64,000 bases of DNA from the NCBI RefSeq assembly GCF_014651935.1, contig NZ_BMXV01000001.1, positions 124,001 to 188,000 of the forward strand, in the 5' to 3' direction. Every line of letters begins with the position of its first letter. Positions within the stretch are counted from its first letter, which is position 1. This DNA is from Marinobacter zhanjiangensis (lineage in GTDB: Bacteria > Pseudomonadota > Gammaproteobacteria > Pseudomonadales > Oleiphilaceae). The notes below the pieces were generated by a model. The model searched no databases. It was not told the origin of the DNA and saw nothing but the letters and a program-made list of their open reading frames with translations. Positions 46,041 to 55,839 of this stretch are shown piece after piece. The position numbers were made by a program, and so were the translations under genes.

Positions 46041-47456
46041 TTACAACTGCAGTGCACGAACCTCGAGGAATTCCTCCAGGCCCCACTTGCCGAACTCGCG
46101 GCCGATGCCGGAATGGCCGAAGCCACCGAACGGCGCCAGCGGGTTGAAGGCACCGCCATTGACGAACACCTGGCCGGTGCGCATCTTGCCGGCCACTTTT
46201 TTGGCCTTGTCCTGATCGCCGGAGAACACCGCGCCAGACAGGCCATAAGGCGTGCCATTGGCAATGCGGATGGCTTCTTCTTCAGTCTCGTAGGGAATGA
46301 TGCACAGCACCGGCCCGAAGATTTCCTCCTGGGCAATACGGCTGTTCGGATCCACGTTACCGAATACCGTAGGCTTGACGAAATAGCCGTCCTCCAGGCC
46401 TTCCGGAGCGTCGGCACCGCCGGCTACCAGAGTCGCGCCCTCTTCAACACCCAGCTTGATGTAATCACGCACCTTGTCGAGCTGGTCCGCGGAGGCCAGC
46501 GGGCCCAGACGGGTGTTCTCGTCCAGCGGATCGCCCAGTACCACGCCATTGGCAATGCCACCGGCAATCTCGCAGGCCTGGTCGTGCTGGTCCTTGTGCA
46601 CCAGCATACGGGTCAGGGCGGTACAGGTCTGGCCGCTGTTCATCAGGCAGTTCATAAAGGTGCCCTTCACGGATTCCTTCAGGTCGGCATCCGGCAGGAC
46701 GACGGAAGCAGACTTGCCGCCCATCTCCAGGGCAATGCGCTTGAAGTCATCCGCGGCCGCGTGGGCAATCAGGTTCCCGGTACGGGTGGACCCGGTGAAG
46801 GACACCATGCGCACCTTCGGATGCTTGATCAGGGTGTCGCCCACTTCCTGACCCAGGCCACAGACCATGTTGAACACGCCCTTGGGCAGGTCGGTGCCAT
46901 CCAGGATTTCCGCCAGGATAAAGGCGCTCTGTGGAGACACCTCACTGGGCTTGAGCACGATGGTGCAACCAGCAGCCAGTGCCGGAACCACTTTCAGGAT
47001 CACCTGGTGCAGCGGGTAGTTCCAGGGGGTGATACAGCCAACCACGCCCACCGGTGTGTACTGCACTTCGGAGTTGCCTGACTTCTCCGTAAACGGATAG
47101 TCCGGCAGCATGTCCAGGTAGGTTTCGGTCACCTTCATCGGCATGCCGGCCTGGATCATGCCCGCCAGTTTGATGGGCATACCTACTTCCCTGGCGACCG
47201 CCTGGGCGATTTCCGGGGCGCGCTTCTGCAGGCCTTCGTGCAGCTGCTTGATCACCTTGATGCGCTGCTCCAGCGGGGTTTCGCTCCAGCTTTCAAACGC
47301 CGCATCGGCAGCGTCGATGGCCTGCTCCATGGCAGCCCGGTCAGAGGACGGAACCTTGGCGATCACCTCGCCTTTGGTGCCCTCGTGAACGTCGATGGTG
47401 TCACCGGACCAGTCGACCCACTGGCCGTTGATGTAGTTCTTGCTGAGGTTGTTCAT
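46041..47456 (-). CDS. NAD(P)-dependent aldehyde dehydrogenase
   Basis: This is a 471-residue aldehyde dehydrogenase. It has the cofactor stretch FTGSTRTG, general base Glu244 (LEMGGKS) and nucleophile Cys278 (NSGQTCTA). It oxidises an aldehyde to the acid, which the neighbouring CoA ligase and beta-oxidation enzymes could then use. GGAG precedes ATG 47456. It is 26 bp from the alcohol dehydrogenase gene, so the two are probably an operon turning an alcohol into a carboxylate. Confidence 0.93.
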   Translation of the reverse strand: MNNLSKNYINGQWVDWSGDTIDVHEGTKGEVIAKVPSSDRAAMEQAIDAADAAFESWSETPLEQRIKVIKQLHEGLQKRAPEIAQAVAREVGMPIKLAGMIQAGMPMKVTETYLDMLPDYPFTEKSGNSEVQYTPVGVVGCITPWNYPLHQVILKVVPALAAGCTIVLKPSEVSPQSAFILAEILDGTDLPKGVFNMVCGLGQEVGDTLIKHPKVRMVSFTGSTRTGNLIAHAAADDFKRIALEMGGKSASVVLPDADLKESVKGTFMNCLMNSGQTCTALTRMLVHKDQHDQACEIAGGIANGVVLGDPLDENTRLGPLASADQLDKVRDYIKLGVEEGATLVAGGADAPEGLEDGYFVKPTVFGNVDPNSRIAQEEIFGPVLCIIPYETEEEAIRIANGTPYGLSGAVFSGDQDKAKKVAGKMRTGQVFVNGGAFNPLAPFGGFGHSGIGREFGKWGLEEFLEVRALQL

Positions 47457-47482
47457 TATTGCGCTCCTTATGGGAGTCTGTG

Positions 47483-48592
47483 TTATTCGAAAATGATCAC
47501 GCCACGGGCGTTCTTGCCTTCCAGCATGTCTTCAAACGCCTGGGGCGCCTCGTCAATGCTGTAGGTCTGGGTGACCAGTTCATCCAGCTTCAGGCGATTG
47601 GCCTTGTAAAGATTCAGGATTCTCGGGAAATCGTACTGGGGTCTTGCCGAACCCAGCCAGCTGCCCTTGAGGGTACGCTCGTCGGCGGGCAGGGCGAAGG
47701 TGCTGATGGACGTCTTGTCCTTCATGTCGGCCACGCCGACCACCACTACGGTACCGGCACGGCCCAGGGCCTTGAACGCCTGCTCGACGACATTGCCGTT
47801 GCCCACGCACTCGAAGGCATAGTCCACGCCACCGCCGCTCAGTTTCTTGATGGCCTTGCTGACGTCGTCCACCTCGTTGATGTTGATGGTGTGCGTGGCG
47901 CCGAATTCCCTCGCCATCTCCAGCTTTTTCTCGTTGGTGTCCACGGCGATGACCATTTCAGCGCCGGCGGTCACACAACCCTGAATGGCGTTCAGGCCAA
48001 CACCGCCGATGCCGAATACGGCCGCACGGGAGCCCGGCTCCAGCTGGGCGGTATTGAACACCGAACCGACACCGGTAATAACCGCACAGCCTACCAACGC
48101 GGCGCTGGACATGGGCACACCCTCGTCGATCTTGACGCAGTTGTCCTCATGCAGGGTGGCGTATTCCGCCATCACCCCGCAGGCGCCGAACACGTAGAGA
48201 TCCTCACCGTCCTTGCCGTGGGTGCGCACGGTACCGTCCGGCAGAGTGACCATGGACTTCTTGGCGTTTTCACACAGCACCGGACGACCACGAACACAGT
48301 TGCGGCACTTGCCACACATGGTAATGAAGGTGCTAACCACGTAATCGCCTTCCTTGAGGCCGGTTACGCCCTCACCCACATCGACCACGACACCGGCGGC
48401 CTCGTGACCAACCACCAGGGGTGGCGGGTACTGGATCTTGCCAGTCGTGGCGGAATGGTCACTATGGCAGACGCCACAGGCAGCCACCTTGATGGTGACC
48501 TCGCCCCGTTTGGGGGCATCAACGGTGATGGTTTCCACCTCAACAGGCTTACCCCATTCTCGGCAAACGACAGCTTTGGCCTGACGACTCAT
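47483..48592 (-). CDS. Zinc-dependent alcohol dehydrogenase
   Basis: This is a 369-residue medium-chain zinc alcohol dehydrogenase. Catalytic zinc ligands are Cys42 (CGVCHSD), His63-Glu64 (VGHEAAG) and a later Cys. Structural zinc cysteines are 93, 96, 99 and 107 (CGKCRNC, VLC). The Rossmann motif is GIGGVGLNA. It would oxidise a primary alcohol to the aldehyde used by the next gene. ATG 48592 has GAGG upstream. Transcription from the thiolase is stopped by a terminator, so it has its own promoter. Confidence 0.92.
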   Translation of the reverse strand: MSRQAKAVVCREWGKPVEVETITVDAPKRGEVTIKVAACGVCHSDHSATTGKIQYPPPLVVGHEAAGVVVDVGEGVTGLKEGDYVVSTFITMCGKCRNCVRGRPVLCENAKKSMVTLPDGTVRTHGKDGEDLYVFGACGVMAEYATLHEDNCVKIDEGVPMSSAALVGCAVITGVGSVFNTAQLEPGSRAAVFGIGGVGLNAIQGCVTAGAEMVIAVDTNEKKLEMAREFGATHTININEVDDVSKAIKKLSGGGVDYAFECVGNGNVVEQAFKALGRAGTVVVVGVADMKDKTSISTFALPADERTLKGSWLGSARPQYDFPRILNLYKANRLKLDELVTQTYSIDEAPQAFEDMLEGKNARGVIIFE

Positions 48593-48620
48593 GATGTTTT
48601 CCTCATTTTTTGGAATCTTT

Positions 48621-48746
48621 GCCACAGAATCCACGGAAGAACACGGACAAAGACAAAAGATTTTTACATTTTAACCGTTTCATCCGTGCTGATCTGTTTC
48701 TCTCTTTCGATCATTTCTTTCCGTGTCCTTCCGTGGATTCCGTGGC
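48621..48746. repeat. 27-bp inverted repeat flanking an AT-rich spacer
   Basis: Arms 48621-48647 and 48720-48746 are inverted copies with two mismatches (GCCACRGAATCCACGGAAG core). The 72-bp spacer is AT-rich. CCACGGAA-type arms resemble widespread intergenic hairpin repeats. It lies between the thiolase terminator and the alcohol dehydrogenase start. Confidence 0.8.
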
Positions 48747-48752
48747 TAAAAG

Positions 48753-48783
48753 CAAAAAAGGGGGCGAACTCTCGCCCGCCCCC
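48753..48783 (-). terminator. Rho-independent terminator after thiolase
   Basis: On the minus strand GGGGGCG pairs with CGCCCCC, or the alternative inner GGGCGA/TCGCCC, and is followed by TTTTTT. It lies 17 bp after the thiolase stop. Confidence 0.82.
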
Positions 48784-48799
48784 TCTTCGATCCGCCCTG

Positions 48800-49984
48800 T
48801 TATACCACTTCGAACAGGCCGGCGGCGCCCTGTCCGCCGCCGATACACATGGTCACCACCACGTACTTGGCGCCGCGGCGCTTGCCCTCGATCAGGGCGT
48901 GGCCGGTCAGGCGTGAGCCGGTGACACCGTAGGGGTGGCCCACGGAAATGGAGCCACCATTGACGTTCAGCTTCTCCATAGGAATGCCGAGACGGTCACG
49001 ACAGTAGACCACCTGGGAGGCGAAGGCTTCGTTCAGCTCCCACAGGTCGATGTCATCCATGGTCAGGCCATTGCGCTCCAGCAGACGCGGGATGGCGAAC
49101 ACCGGGCCAATACCCATCTCGTCCGGCTCGCAACCAGCGACGGCGAAGCCACGGAAGATGCCCATGGGCTCGATGTTGTTCTTCTCGGCGTAGGTGCTGT
49201 TCATCACCGTACACACGGAGGCACCGTCGGACAGCTGGGACGCATTACCGGCGGTGACGAAATTGCCTTCACCACGCACCGGGTCCAGGCCCTGCAGACC
49301 TTCCAGGGTGGTGTTCGGACGGTTGCACTCGTCCTTCGTCAAAGTGACCTGCTTTTCGCTGACGTCACCGGTTTCCTTGTCCTTCACCAGCATGGTGGCA
49401 TCGTAGGGCACGATCTCGTCATCGAACTTGCCGGATTCCTGACCGGCAGCGGTGCGCTGCTGGGAGATCAGCGCATACTCGTCCTGGGCCTCGCGGCTGA
49501 CACCGTAGCGCTGGGCCACAATGTCCGCGGTCTCGATCATGGACAGGTACAGCTCCGGCTTGTTCTTCATCAGCCACTCGTTGGTGGCGCGGAACTGGTT
49601 CAGCTTGTCGTTCTGTACCAGGGAGATGGACTCGACACCACCGGCGACCATGGCCGGCACCTTCTCGGAGATCACACGCTGGGAGGCCAGCGCGATGGCC
49701 TGCAGGCCGGAGGAACAGAACCGGTTGATGGACAGGCCGGCGGTAGTCACCGGCAGTCCGGCGCGAACAGCGGCCAGACGGGCCATGTTCTTGCCCTGTG
49801 CACCTTCGTGGAAGGTGGCGCCGAGAATCACGTCCTCGACGATGTTCGGGTCGATACCGGCACGCTCAACGGCGTGCTGGATAACGTGGCCAGCGATATC
49901 AACACTGTGGGTATTGTTCAACGCACCCCGGTAGGACTTGCCAAGACCGGTACGGGCAGTGGAGACGATAACTGCATCAGACAT
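48800..49984 (-). CDS. Acetyl-CoA acyltransferase/thiolase
   Basis: This is a 394-residue thiolase. It has the nucleophile Cys90 ([10 protein letters not shown]), the His in [11 protein letters not shown] and the second active Cys in [10 protein letters not shown] near the C-terminus. It carries out thiolytic cleavage of 3-ketoacyl-CoA, the last step of beta-oxidation. ATG 49984 follows GAGGAC. Together with the FadB-like gene upstream (separated by a repeat) it forms a beta-oxidation complex pair. A clear terminator follows. Confidence 0.93.
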   Translation of the reverse strand: MSDAVIVSTARTGLGKSYRGALNNTHSVDIAGHVIQHAVERAGIDPNIVEDVILGATFHEGAQGKNMARLAAVRAGLPVTTAGLSINRFCSSGLQAIALASQRVISEKVPAMVAGGVESISLVQNDKLNQFRATNEWLMKNKPELYLSMIETADIVAQRYGVSREAQDEYALISQQRTAAGQESGKFDDEIVPYDATMLVKDKETGDVSEKQVTLTKDECNRPNTTLEGLQGLDPVRGEGNFVTAGNASQLSDGASVCTVMNSTYAEKNNIEPMGIFRGFAVAGCEPDEMGIGPVFAIPRLLERNGLTMDDIDLWELNEAFASQVVYCRDRLGIPMEKLNVNGGSISVGHPYGVTGSRLTGHALIEGKRRGAKYVVVTMCIGGGQGAAGLFEVV

Positions 49985-50038
49985 TCTTTTGTCCTCTTGA
50001 AAAAGGTTTTGCTGCGGACTGCGTGTTGGGCAGTACAT

Positions 50039-50162
50039 CCCCTCTCCCCAACGCGGGAGAGGGCCAGGGTGAGGGGGAGCACCCGAAGGGTGCCTGAAAC
50101 GAGCATCGGAATGGGCCGCTCCCCCCTCACCCCCGGCCCCTCTCCCTCCAGGGGAGAGGGGA
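50039..50162. repeat. Two-palindrome intergenic repeat, copy 3
   Basis: CCCCTCTCCCCAACGCGGGAG (50039 on) and the mirror CCCCTCTCCCTCCAGGGG end palindrome (to 50162) flank GGGTGAGGGGG and CCCCTCACCCCC. Same layout as the other copies. Lies between minus-strand genes. Confidence 0.85.
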
Positions 50163-50190
50163 GACCAGGCCGCAGCAAATCAGTAGCTGC

Positions 50191-52287
50191 TTACAGGTCG
50201 CCGAACTTCTTGTTCTCGGCTACCAGCTTCTCCAGAAGCGGCGACGGCTCCCACTGCTTGCCGCCGACTTCCTTGTGGTACTTCTTGACCGCATCCAGGA
50301 TCTTGTCCAGGCCGATCTGGTCCGCCCAGAACATGGGGCCGCCACGGTAGGCCGGGAAGCCGTAGCCGTAGATCCAGGTGATGTCGATGTCCAGCGAGCG
50401 GTCAGCAATACCCTCGTCCAGAATCTTGGCGCCTTCGTTGACCATCACGTACATGCAGCGCTCGAGGATTTCCTGATCGCTGATCTCGCGGGGCTCGATA
50501 CCCTGCTCCTTACGGAAATCGGCGATGATCTGGTCCACTTCCGGATCCGGGATCGGCTTGCGGTTGCCTTCCTCGTACTTGTAGGTACCGGCCATGGTCT
50601 TCTGACCCAGGCGGCCCTTCTCTACCAGCTTGTCCATCCAGCTCGGCGGTACATCCTCGCCAGCCTTGCGGCGCTCTTCGCGAATGCTGTGGCCGATATC
50701 GATACCCGCCAGGTCACCCATGGCGAACTGACCCATGGGGAAGCCAAAGTCGGTCAGCACCTTGTCCACCTGCTGGGGACTGGCGCCATGGTCCACCAGG
50801 GCCATGGCTTCAGCACCACGTTTGTGCAGCATGCGGTTGCCCACGAAACCGTTGCAATTGCCGACGAGTACACCGACCTTCTTGATCTTCTTGGCCAGCG
50901 CCATGCCTGTGGCCTTCACTTCGTCGGAGGTCTTCTCGCCGCGAACGATTTCCAGCAGCTTCATAACGTTGGCCGGGCTGAAGAAGTGCAGGCCGATGAC
51001 ATCTTCCGGACGCTTGGTGGCAGAGGCGATCTCGTCAATGTCCAGGGTGGAGGTGTTGGAGGCCAGGATGGCACCGGGCTTACATTTCTCGTCCAGTTCG
51101 CTGAAGATTTTCTTCTTCAGGTCCATGCTTTCGAACACGGCCTCGATCACCAAGTCCTTGTCCTTGAAATCGTCGTAGGTCAGGGTGCCGTCGATGAGGC
51201 TCATGCGCTCTTCGACCTGCTCCGGGGTGATACGGCCCTTCTTGGCAGTGGCTTCATAGTTCTTGCGGATAATGCTCAGGCCCTTGTCCAGGGCTTCCTG
51301 CTTCACTTCCGCAATGGTCACGGGAATGCCGGCGTTGGCAAAGTTCATGGCAATACCGCCACCCATGGTACCGGCGCCGATCACACCCACTGTCTTGATC
51401 TCACGGACCGGGGTGTCCTTGGGCAGGCCCGGAACCTTGGAAACTTCACGCTCGGCAAAGAACGCATGGATCAGACCAGCGCGCTGATCAGAGTCCATCA
51501 GGTCGCCGAACAGTTCGCGCTCGCGCTTCATGCCTTCCTCGAAGGAGGCAGAGGTAAAGGCCGCTTCCACCGCGTCGGTGCACTTGAACGGTGCCAGCAG
51601 GCCACGGGCCTTCTTCTTCAGGCCTTCGCGGAACTTGTCGAATACATCGCTGCCCTTCTCGGCTTCCAGCTTGTCGTTCTGCTCGCTGACCCGGCGCACC
51701 GGCTTGCCTTCATCGACAACCTTCTGGGCAAACGCCAGGCCGGCAGCCTTGACGTCGTCGTTGTCGGCCAGTTCATCAACAATGCCCAACTGGGCAGCGT
51801 CCTTCGCGGCCACGAACTCGCCGCTGGTGATCATTTCCAGGGCCTTCTGGGCACCGGTCAGGCGCGGCAGACGCTGGGTACCACCGGCACCGGGCAGCAG
51901 GCCCAGCTTGACTTCCGGCAGGCCAACCTTGGCGCTGGGCACGGCAACGCGATAGTGACAACCCAGGGCCACTTCCAGACCGCCACCGAGGGCGGTGCCA
52001 TGGATGGCGGCGACGACGGGCTTGTCGGTGGCTTCGATGAAGTTGACCACTTCCGGCAGCCCCGGCTCCTGCATGGGCTTGCCGAACTCACGGATGTCTG
52101 CACCGGCAATAAAGGTACGACCGTCACATACGATGAGGAGAGCCTTCGCGTCCGCATCATCACGACCTTGCTGAATGGCGCCCTGGATGCCGGTACGGAC
52201 GGCGTGGCTGAGCGCGTTCACCGGCGGGTAGTTAACGGTGATAACGCCGATGGCGCCTTCGCGGTTATAGGTTACGACGTCGGACAT
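50191..52287 (-). CDS. FadB/FadJ-like enoyl-CoA hydratase/3-hydroxyacyl-CoA dehydrogenase
   Basis: This is a 698-residue multifunctional enzyme. The N-terminal crotonase part has the two catalytic glutamates, Glu105 (GGGLEVALG) and Glu125 (GLPEVKLGLLPGAGG). From about 300 a 3-hydroxyacyl-CoA dehydrogenase follows (VGVIGAGTMGGGIA), then its C-terminal helical domain. It hydrates enoyl-CoA and oxidises the 3-hydroxyacyl-CoA with NAD. It is somewhat shorter than FadB. ATG 52287 has an AAGGAGG box. It precedes the thiolase gene on the same strand. Confidence 0.93.
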   Translation of the reverse strand: MSDVVTYNREGAIGVITVNYPPVNALSHAVRTGIQGAIQQGRDDADAKALLIVCDGRTFIAGADIREFGKPMQEPGLPEVVNFIEATDKPVVAAIHGTALGGGLEVALGCHYRVAVPSAKVGLPEVKLGLLPGAGGTQRLPRLTGAQKALEMITSGEFVAAKDAAQLGIVDELADNDDVKAAGLAFAQKVVDEGKPVRRVSEQNDKLEAEKGSDVFDKFREGLKKKARGLLAPFKCTDAVEAAFTSASFEEGMKRERELFGDLMDSDQRAGLIHAFFAEREVSKVPGLPKDTPVREIKTVGVIGAGTMGGGIAMNFANAGIPVTIAEVKQEALDKGLSIIRKNYEATAKKGRITPEQVEERMSLIDGTLTYDDFKDKDLVIEAVFESMDLKKKIFSELDEKCKPGAILASNTSTLDIDEIASATKRPEDVIGLHFFSPANVMKLLEIVRGEKTSDEVKATGMALAKKIKKVGVLVGNCNGFVGNRMLHKRGAEAMALVDHGASPQQVDKVLTDFGFPMGQFAMGDLAGIDIGHSIREERRKAGEDVPPSWMDKLVEKGRLGQKTMAGTYKYEEGNRKPIPDPEVDQIIADFRKEQGIEPREISDQEILERCMYVMVNEGAKILDEGIADRSLDIDITWIYGYGFPAYRGGPMFWADQIGLDKILDAVKKYHKEVGGKQWEPSPLLEKLVAENKKFGDL

Positions 52288-52613
52288 AGATCCTCCTTGC
52301 GAAATCATGGAATAGAGTTTTATTACGCGAAACAGACCAGTGATTTAATACAAGTTTGCGGAATGTTTCAACCTTGGCTGGCTAAACAGCAACCAGGTAA
52401 CTTTGTGTAAGAGATTGTACGCCTCTTGAGGCAGGAGAGAAAAAAACCGACGGAAGGCAGAAAACTACGCGGGACTTAAACCCCCTCTCCCTTGACGGGA
52501 GAGGGCTGGGGTGAGGGTGGAGACTTCAGCTCCGTTGCTGGACCTGAAACGCCCTGCGGGCGCCCCCTCACCCCCGGCCCCTCTCCCACGCTGGGGAGAG
52601 GGGAGGAAAAAAC
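52288..52613. other. Intergenic region between IclR and FadB-like genes
   Basis: The region holds the FadB-like leader next to 52288 and repeat copy 4 at its right end. No coding sequence is supported. A promoter for the beta-oxidation genes is likely in 52300-52470, which is AT-rich, but I cannot place it exactly. Confidence 0.5.
52482..52604. repeat. Two-palindrome intergenic repeat, copy 4
   Basis: CCCCTCTCCCTTGACGGGAG (52482 on) and CCCCTCTCCCACGCTGGGGAG (near 52580 on) flank GGGGTGAGGGTGG and the inverted CCCCTCACCCCC. Located directly after the IclR stop on the minus strand. Confidence 0.85.
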
Positions 52614-53438
52614 CTAAACCCCGAGCGACTCAATGTCGCTGGCCAGCATCGCCAGCTGATGGGCGATGGAACTGCGCAGCTTGTCACCAGACACCAGATA
52701 GGAAGGCGCTGCACAGGTCAGCGCCATCGTGGTGCCATCCTGAAGGCGAACCGGTACGCCGGCGGCGTTGATGTTGCGGTCCCACTCGCCCAGGGTCAGA
52801 CAGAAGCCATATTCCCGATAATCTTCCAGCGCCCGGTCCAGGCCAGCCTTCTTTTCCGGCCAGGCTTCCGGTCCGTATTTTTCGGCCAGGGCCTCCATCA
52901 CGATCTTGCGACCATCCTCAGAGAGAGACGAGCAATACGCCCGGCCGGCGGCGGTGGTTGCCATGGGCAGCTTGAGCCCGATCTCCATGCGCAGCAGGGA
53001 AGCCTCCGGCGGCATCCGGTTCTCCACATAAATCATGTGCAGACGGTCGCGGCAGGTCAGACCAACGGACATGTTATTGCGCCGTGCAAACTCATCCATG
53101 TAGGGCTTGGCGAGCTGGCGCACCTTGAGGTTGGACACATAGGCATAACCCAGTGCCAGAACGCCGGAGCTGAGCTGGTACTTTTCCAGCACCGGGTTGT
53201 AACTGAGATACCCCAGCTTGGTCAGGGTGTAGGTCATGCGGGACACGGTGGGCTTGGGCAGCCCGGTCAGCCGGGCGATGTCCTGGTTGCCCAGGATGAC
53301 CGAACCCTGGCTGAACGCGCGCAGCACATCCAGCCCCCGGGAAAGGGCCTCTACGAACTTGCGGTCCTTCTCCGGCTTTTCCGGTGCATCCGGGGACGCT
53401 TCGACCAGATCTGCTTTTGTTGTATTGCTCAAGGTCAT
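52614..53438 (-). CDS. IclR-family transcriptional regulator
   Basis: This is a 274-residue regulator. The N-terminal winged helix-turn-helix includes FSQGSVILGNQDIARLTGL and PKPTVSRM. An effector-binding C-terminal domain follows with the IclR pattern (LPMATTAAGRAYCSSL, REYGFCLTLGEW, INAAGVPV). ATG 53438 is preferred; ATG 53465 is an alternative. It stands directly upstream of the FadB-like and thiolase genes on the same strand and is a good candidate regulator of them. Effector unknown. Confidence 0.88.
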   Translation of the reverse strand: MTLSNTTKADLVEASPDAPEKPEKDRKFVEALSRGLDVLRAFSQGSVILGNQDIARLTGLPKPTVSRMTYTLTKLGYLSYNPVLEKYQLSSGVLALGYAYVSNLKVRQLAKPYMDEFARRNNMSVGLTCRDRLHMIYVENRMPPEASLLRMEIGLKLPMATTAAGRAYCSSLSEDGRKIVMEALAEKYGPEAWPEKKAGLDRALEDYREYGFCLTLGEWDRNINAAGVPVRLQDGTTMALTCAAPSYLVSGDKLRSSIAHQLAMLASDIESLGV

Positions 53439-54368
53439 AGTTTCCGGTGCCTCAACAAGCCCCATGGTCGCCAATCCGAATGCACCGGATTGCAGCATGA
53501 CCACCAGGGCACTTCAGTAAAAATGAATGCAAACGTCAGAAGCCGCGCAGTTTACGTGCGCTACCGCCTCACGGCCATGGTTTCACCGAAAAACCTACAA
53601 GAATCGGACCAGCGCGAAACCTCATGACAAAACAGACTCCGCCACCATGCAAACCGGGATCCGACGGACCAGCTCACTGCGGACAGAAGCTTTTTCGGTA
53701 TAACGTTCTGCTTTGCGGAACAGCTTAGTTAATTTGGACACAAGATGCCAACCGCAATTTGATAACAGGATGCAGCCTGAAAAGGAAGGTGCAGCGCACT
53801 GTGCCGGAGCGCCCCTGTACCCACGGCCTCCCACTCCGGTGGGCGGCCTTTCGCGGCCGACGCATAGGAAAGCACCTGTTTCATTGTGCATTACCAATTC
53901 TCAAAAAACTGCAAAAAAGTGATCGTGGCTATTGCATGACAAAAAATTTATTCCTACTATCCCGAGGACTGCTAACTGGAAGGCATCCTGACTGAAGCGG
54001 CCAATGATAGGCTGCAGTCGGAGCAGAGAACAAAAAAAGCACCACGGAAGTGTGACTCTTATCAGACACACGAAAAAAAGTGTTGTCCCAGCCCGCAAAG
54101 GCTATTGCCTTTACCGGATTCTCTGCTAAGACTGTACTTGAGCTTTTGCTGATAACCGCCTTGATTGGGTTGCGATTTGCACCTGGCAGAGGCGGCAGTC
54201 GACCAGAACACCCACAGGCTTTCTGCGCCTGACATGAACTGGCCACAGGGATAACAACCGGAGGTTTGACAAAGCACCAAGTGATAACCAAAGCAAAAAC
54301 AAGCACGTAGAAAAGCGTCACTGAGTCCAACAATCGAGTCGATTAGACAAAAATAAGGGTTTAAAACC
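53439..54368. other. 930-bp gap upstream of the porin gene
   Basis: No credible gene on either strand. Lower GC than the surroundings. A sigma-70-like pair TTGCAT (53932-53937) and TACTAT (53955-53960) with a 17-bp spacer lies about 410 bp before the porin start, which would give a long leader. The IclR promoter must also be near 53440-53600. No riboswitch motif recognised. Confidence 0.4.
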
Positions 54369-55751
54369 ATGGCACAACAAAGCAAGATCACTTCCCGCCC
54401 GCTGACCAAGGCACTGGGAACCGCATCCATCCTGAGCATGGCAATCGCCGGCGCCAACGTCGCGAATGCCCTGGAAACCGATTTTGGTGTTGAGTACGAA
54501 GCAACTGCCTTCGCCGTAGAGAATGAGGCAGAAAATCCCGGTGAATACCAGAGCGACACCGATGACGGCTTTGCTCACCTTATCCGCCTTAAAGGCAACT
54601 TCAAGCACGAGTCCGGCGTATCCCTCATCACCAGCATTGAACTGGCCGGCGACCGCTGGACAGGTGACGGCGGTCGTAACACTCCGGTTGGCAGTGCCAA
54701 CAATGGTGCGTACAACACTGGTAACGTAGGTGACAATGTTCGCCTGGATCTCGGCTACGTACAAATACCTCTGGGTGGCAACATCTTCCGAGTAGGTCGG
54801 CAATCTGCCAGCTGGAACAACTGCTTCCTGGTATGTGACGACCGCCGTGACCGCATCAGCGGCATCTTCCCGACCGAAATCGGTACCGCGGTAGTCCTTT
54901 ACGACCGTCGTCAGGATACTTCACCTCTCCAGAACCAGGATGATGGTGACATGGTGGCAGCCGGCCTGATTACCCGCGCCGCTGACATGAACATCGGCCT
55001 CCTCTGGGTGCACTGGTTGAAGGACTATGAAGGTGGTGTTGCGAGCCCTGTCCTCGATGGCGCCGATGCAGCTTACGTGTTAGACGATGTTCACCTGTTC
55101 TCACCTTACGTGAGTGGCAATCTTGGCGGTGTCGTCGATTTTGCTGTTGGCTTCAACTATGTATTCAACGGTGGCGTCGAAGCACAGGATACGAGTACTG
55201 TTAATCCTGCTACTGGTGATTTTGTCTATCTCAATAACGATCAATACTTCACTGAGTCCAACTTGTCTCAATACGTACGTGTTGGTTCGTCTGTGGGCAT
55301 GGCAGAACTGGACTTCCAGTATGTTGGCTCACAAGACGGCGGCCTGATCTCCTCTGGCTTTGACAGTTACGCAAGCGTTGTAAACACCAACCCTGAGTCC
55401 ACCGCTAGCGCCGCGAGCCTCTATCGCATGGGCGGGGGTCTTGGCCTGAAAGATTTCGACGAGCAACTGCTTATCGGGCGTGTTGGCCTGAACCTGACAC
55501 CACAGTTCAAGCTGCAGGCTGCTATTGGTCATCTGACTGTCGATGATGGCAATGATGATGACAGCTCTATGGTTTACGACCTGCAGGCTCACTACCAGGT
55601 TAACGATGCCGTCAAGACTTCGCTCACCGCAGGTTTGCTGACCAACAACGACGTTGGCGGCCTTTCCGGCAACTCTCTGTCCAACGTCGATGGCGACTGG
55701 GACGAGAATGATGCCATGGCCGTTACCGCAAACCTGTCGATCGACTTCTAA
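54369..55751 (+). CDS. Outer-membrane porin
   Basis: This is a 460-residue beta-barrel protein with a signal peptide (hydrophobic stretch ending NVANALE, about residue 37). Many alternating amphipathic strands follow, and the terminal residue is Phe (LSIDF), the outer-membrane insertion signal. Two cysteines (NCFLVCDDRRDR) may form a disulfide in a loop. Codon use looks less GC-biased than in its neighbours, as expected for a highly expressed gene. A strong terminator follows 34 bp after the stop. The substrate is unknown. Confidence 0.85.
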   Translation: MAQQSKITSRPLTKALGTASILSMAIAGANVANALETDFGVEYEATAFAVENEAENPGEYQSDTDDGFAHLIRLKGNFKHESGVSLITSIELAGDRWTGDGGRNTPVGSANNGAYNTGNVGDNVRLDLGYVQIPLGGNIFRVGRQSASWNNCFLVCDDRRDRISGIFPTEIGTAVVLYDRRQDTSPLQNQDDGDMVAAGLITRAADMNIGLLWVHWLKDYEGGVASPVLDGADAAYVLDDVHLFSPYVSGNLGGVVDFAVGFNYVFNGGVEAQDTSTVNPATGDFVYLNNDQYFTESNLSQYVRVGSSVGMAELDFQYVGSQDGGLISSGFDSYASVVNTNPESTASAASLYRMGGGLGLKDFDEQLLIGRVGLNLTPQFKLQAAIGHLTVDDGNDDDSSMVYDLQAHYQVNDAVKTSLTAGLLTNNDVGGLSGNSLSNVDGDWDENDAMAVTANLSIDF

Positions 55752-55784
55752 ACCGACGAGTTAACCTGTTTTTAGCGACCCTCG

Positions 55785-55817
55785 GGCAGCATGGTATTAT
55801 CCATGCTGCCTTTTTTT
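55785..55817 (+). terminator. Rho-independent terminator after porin gene
   Basis: GGCAGCATGG (55785-55794) and CCATGCTGCC (55801-55810) form a perfect 10-bp stem with a TATTAT loop and a run of seven T. The next gene starts 23 bp later. Confidence 0.93.
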
Positions 55818-55839
55818 GTTTTTGAGGATACCAACCAAC

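Noticed and set aside
50275-52410. 711-codon plus-strand frame antisense to the FadB-like gene
   Set aside because: Long only because of codon bias in the opposite strand; no protein features and the opposite frame is a well-conserved enzyme.
53622-54803. Minus-strand frames in the region before and over the porin start
   Set aside because: No ribosome binding sites, no conserved motifs, and Ser/Cys/Phe-rich compositions; the porin strand is clearly the coding one.
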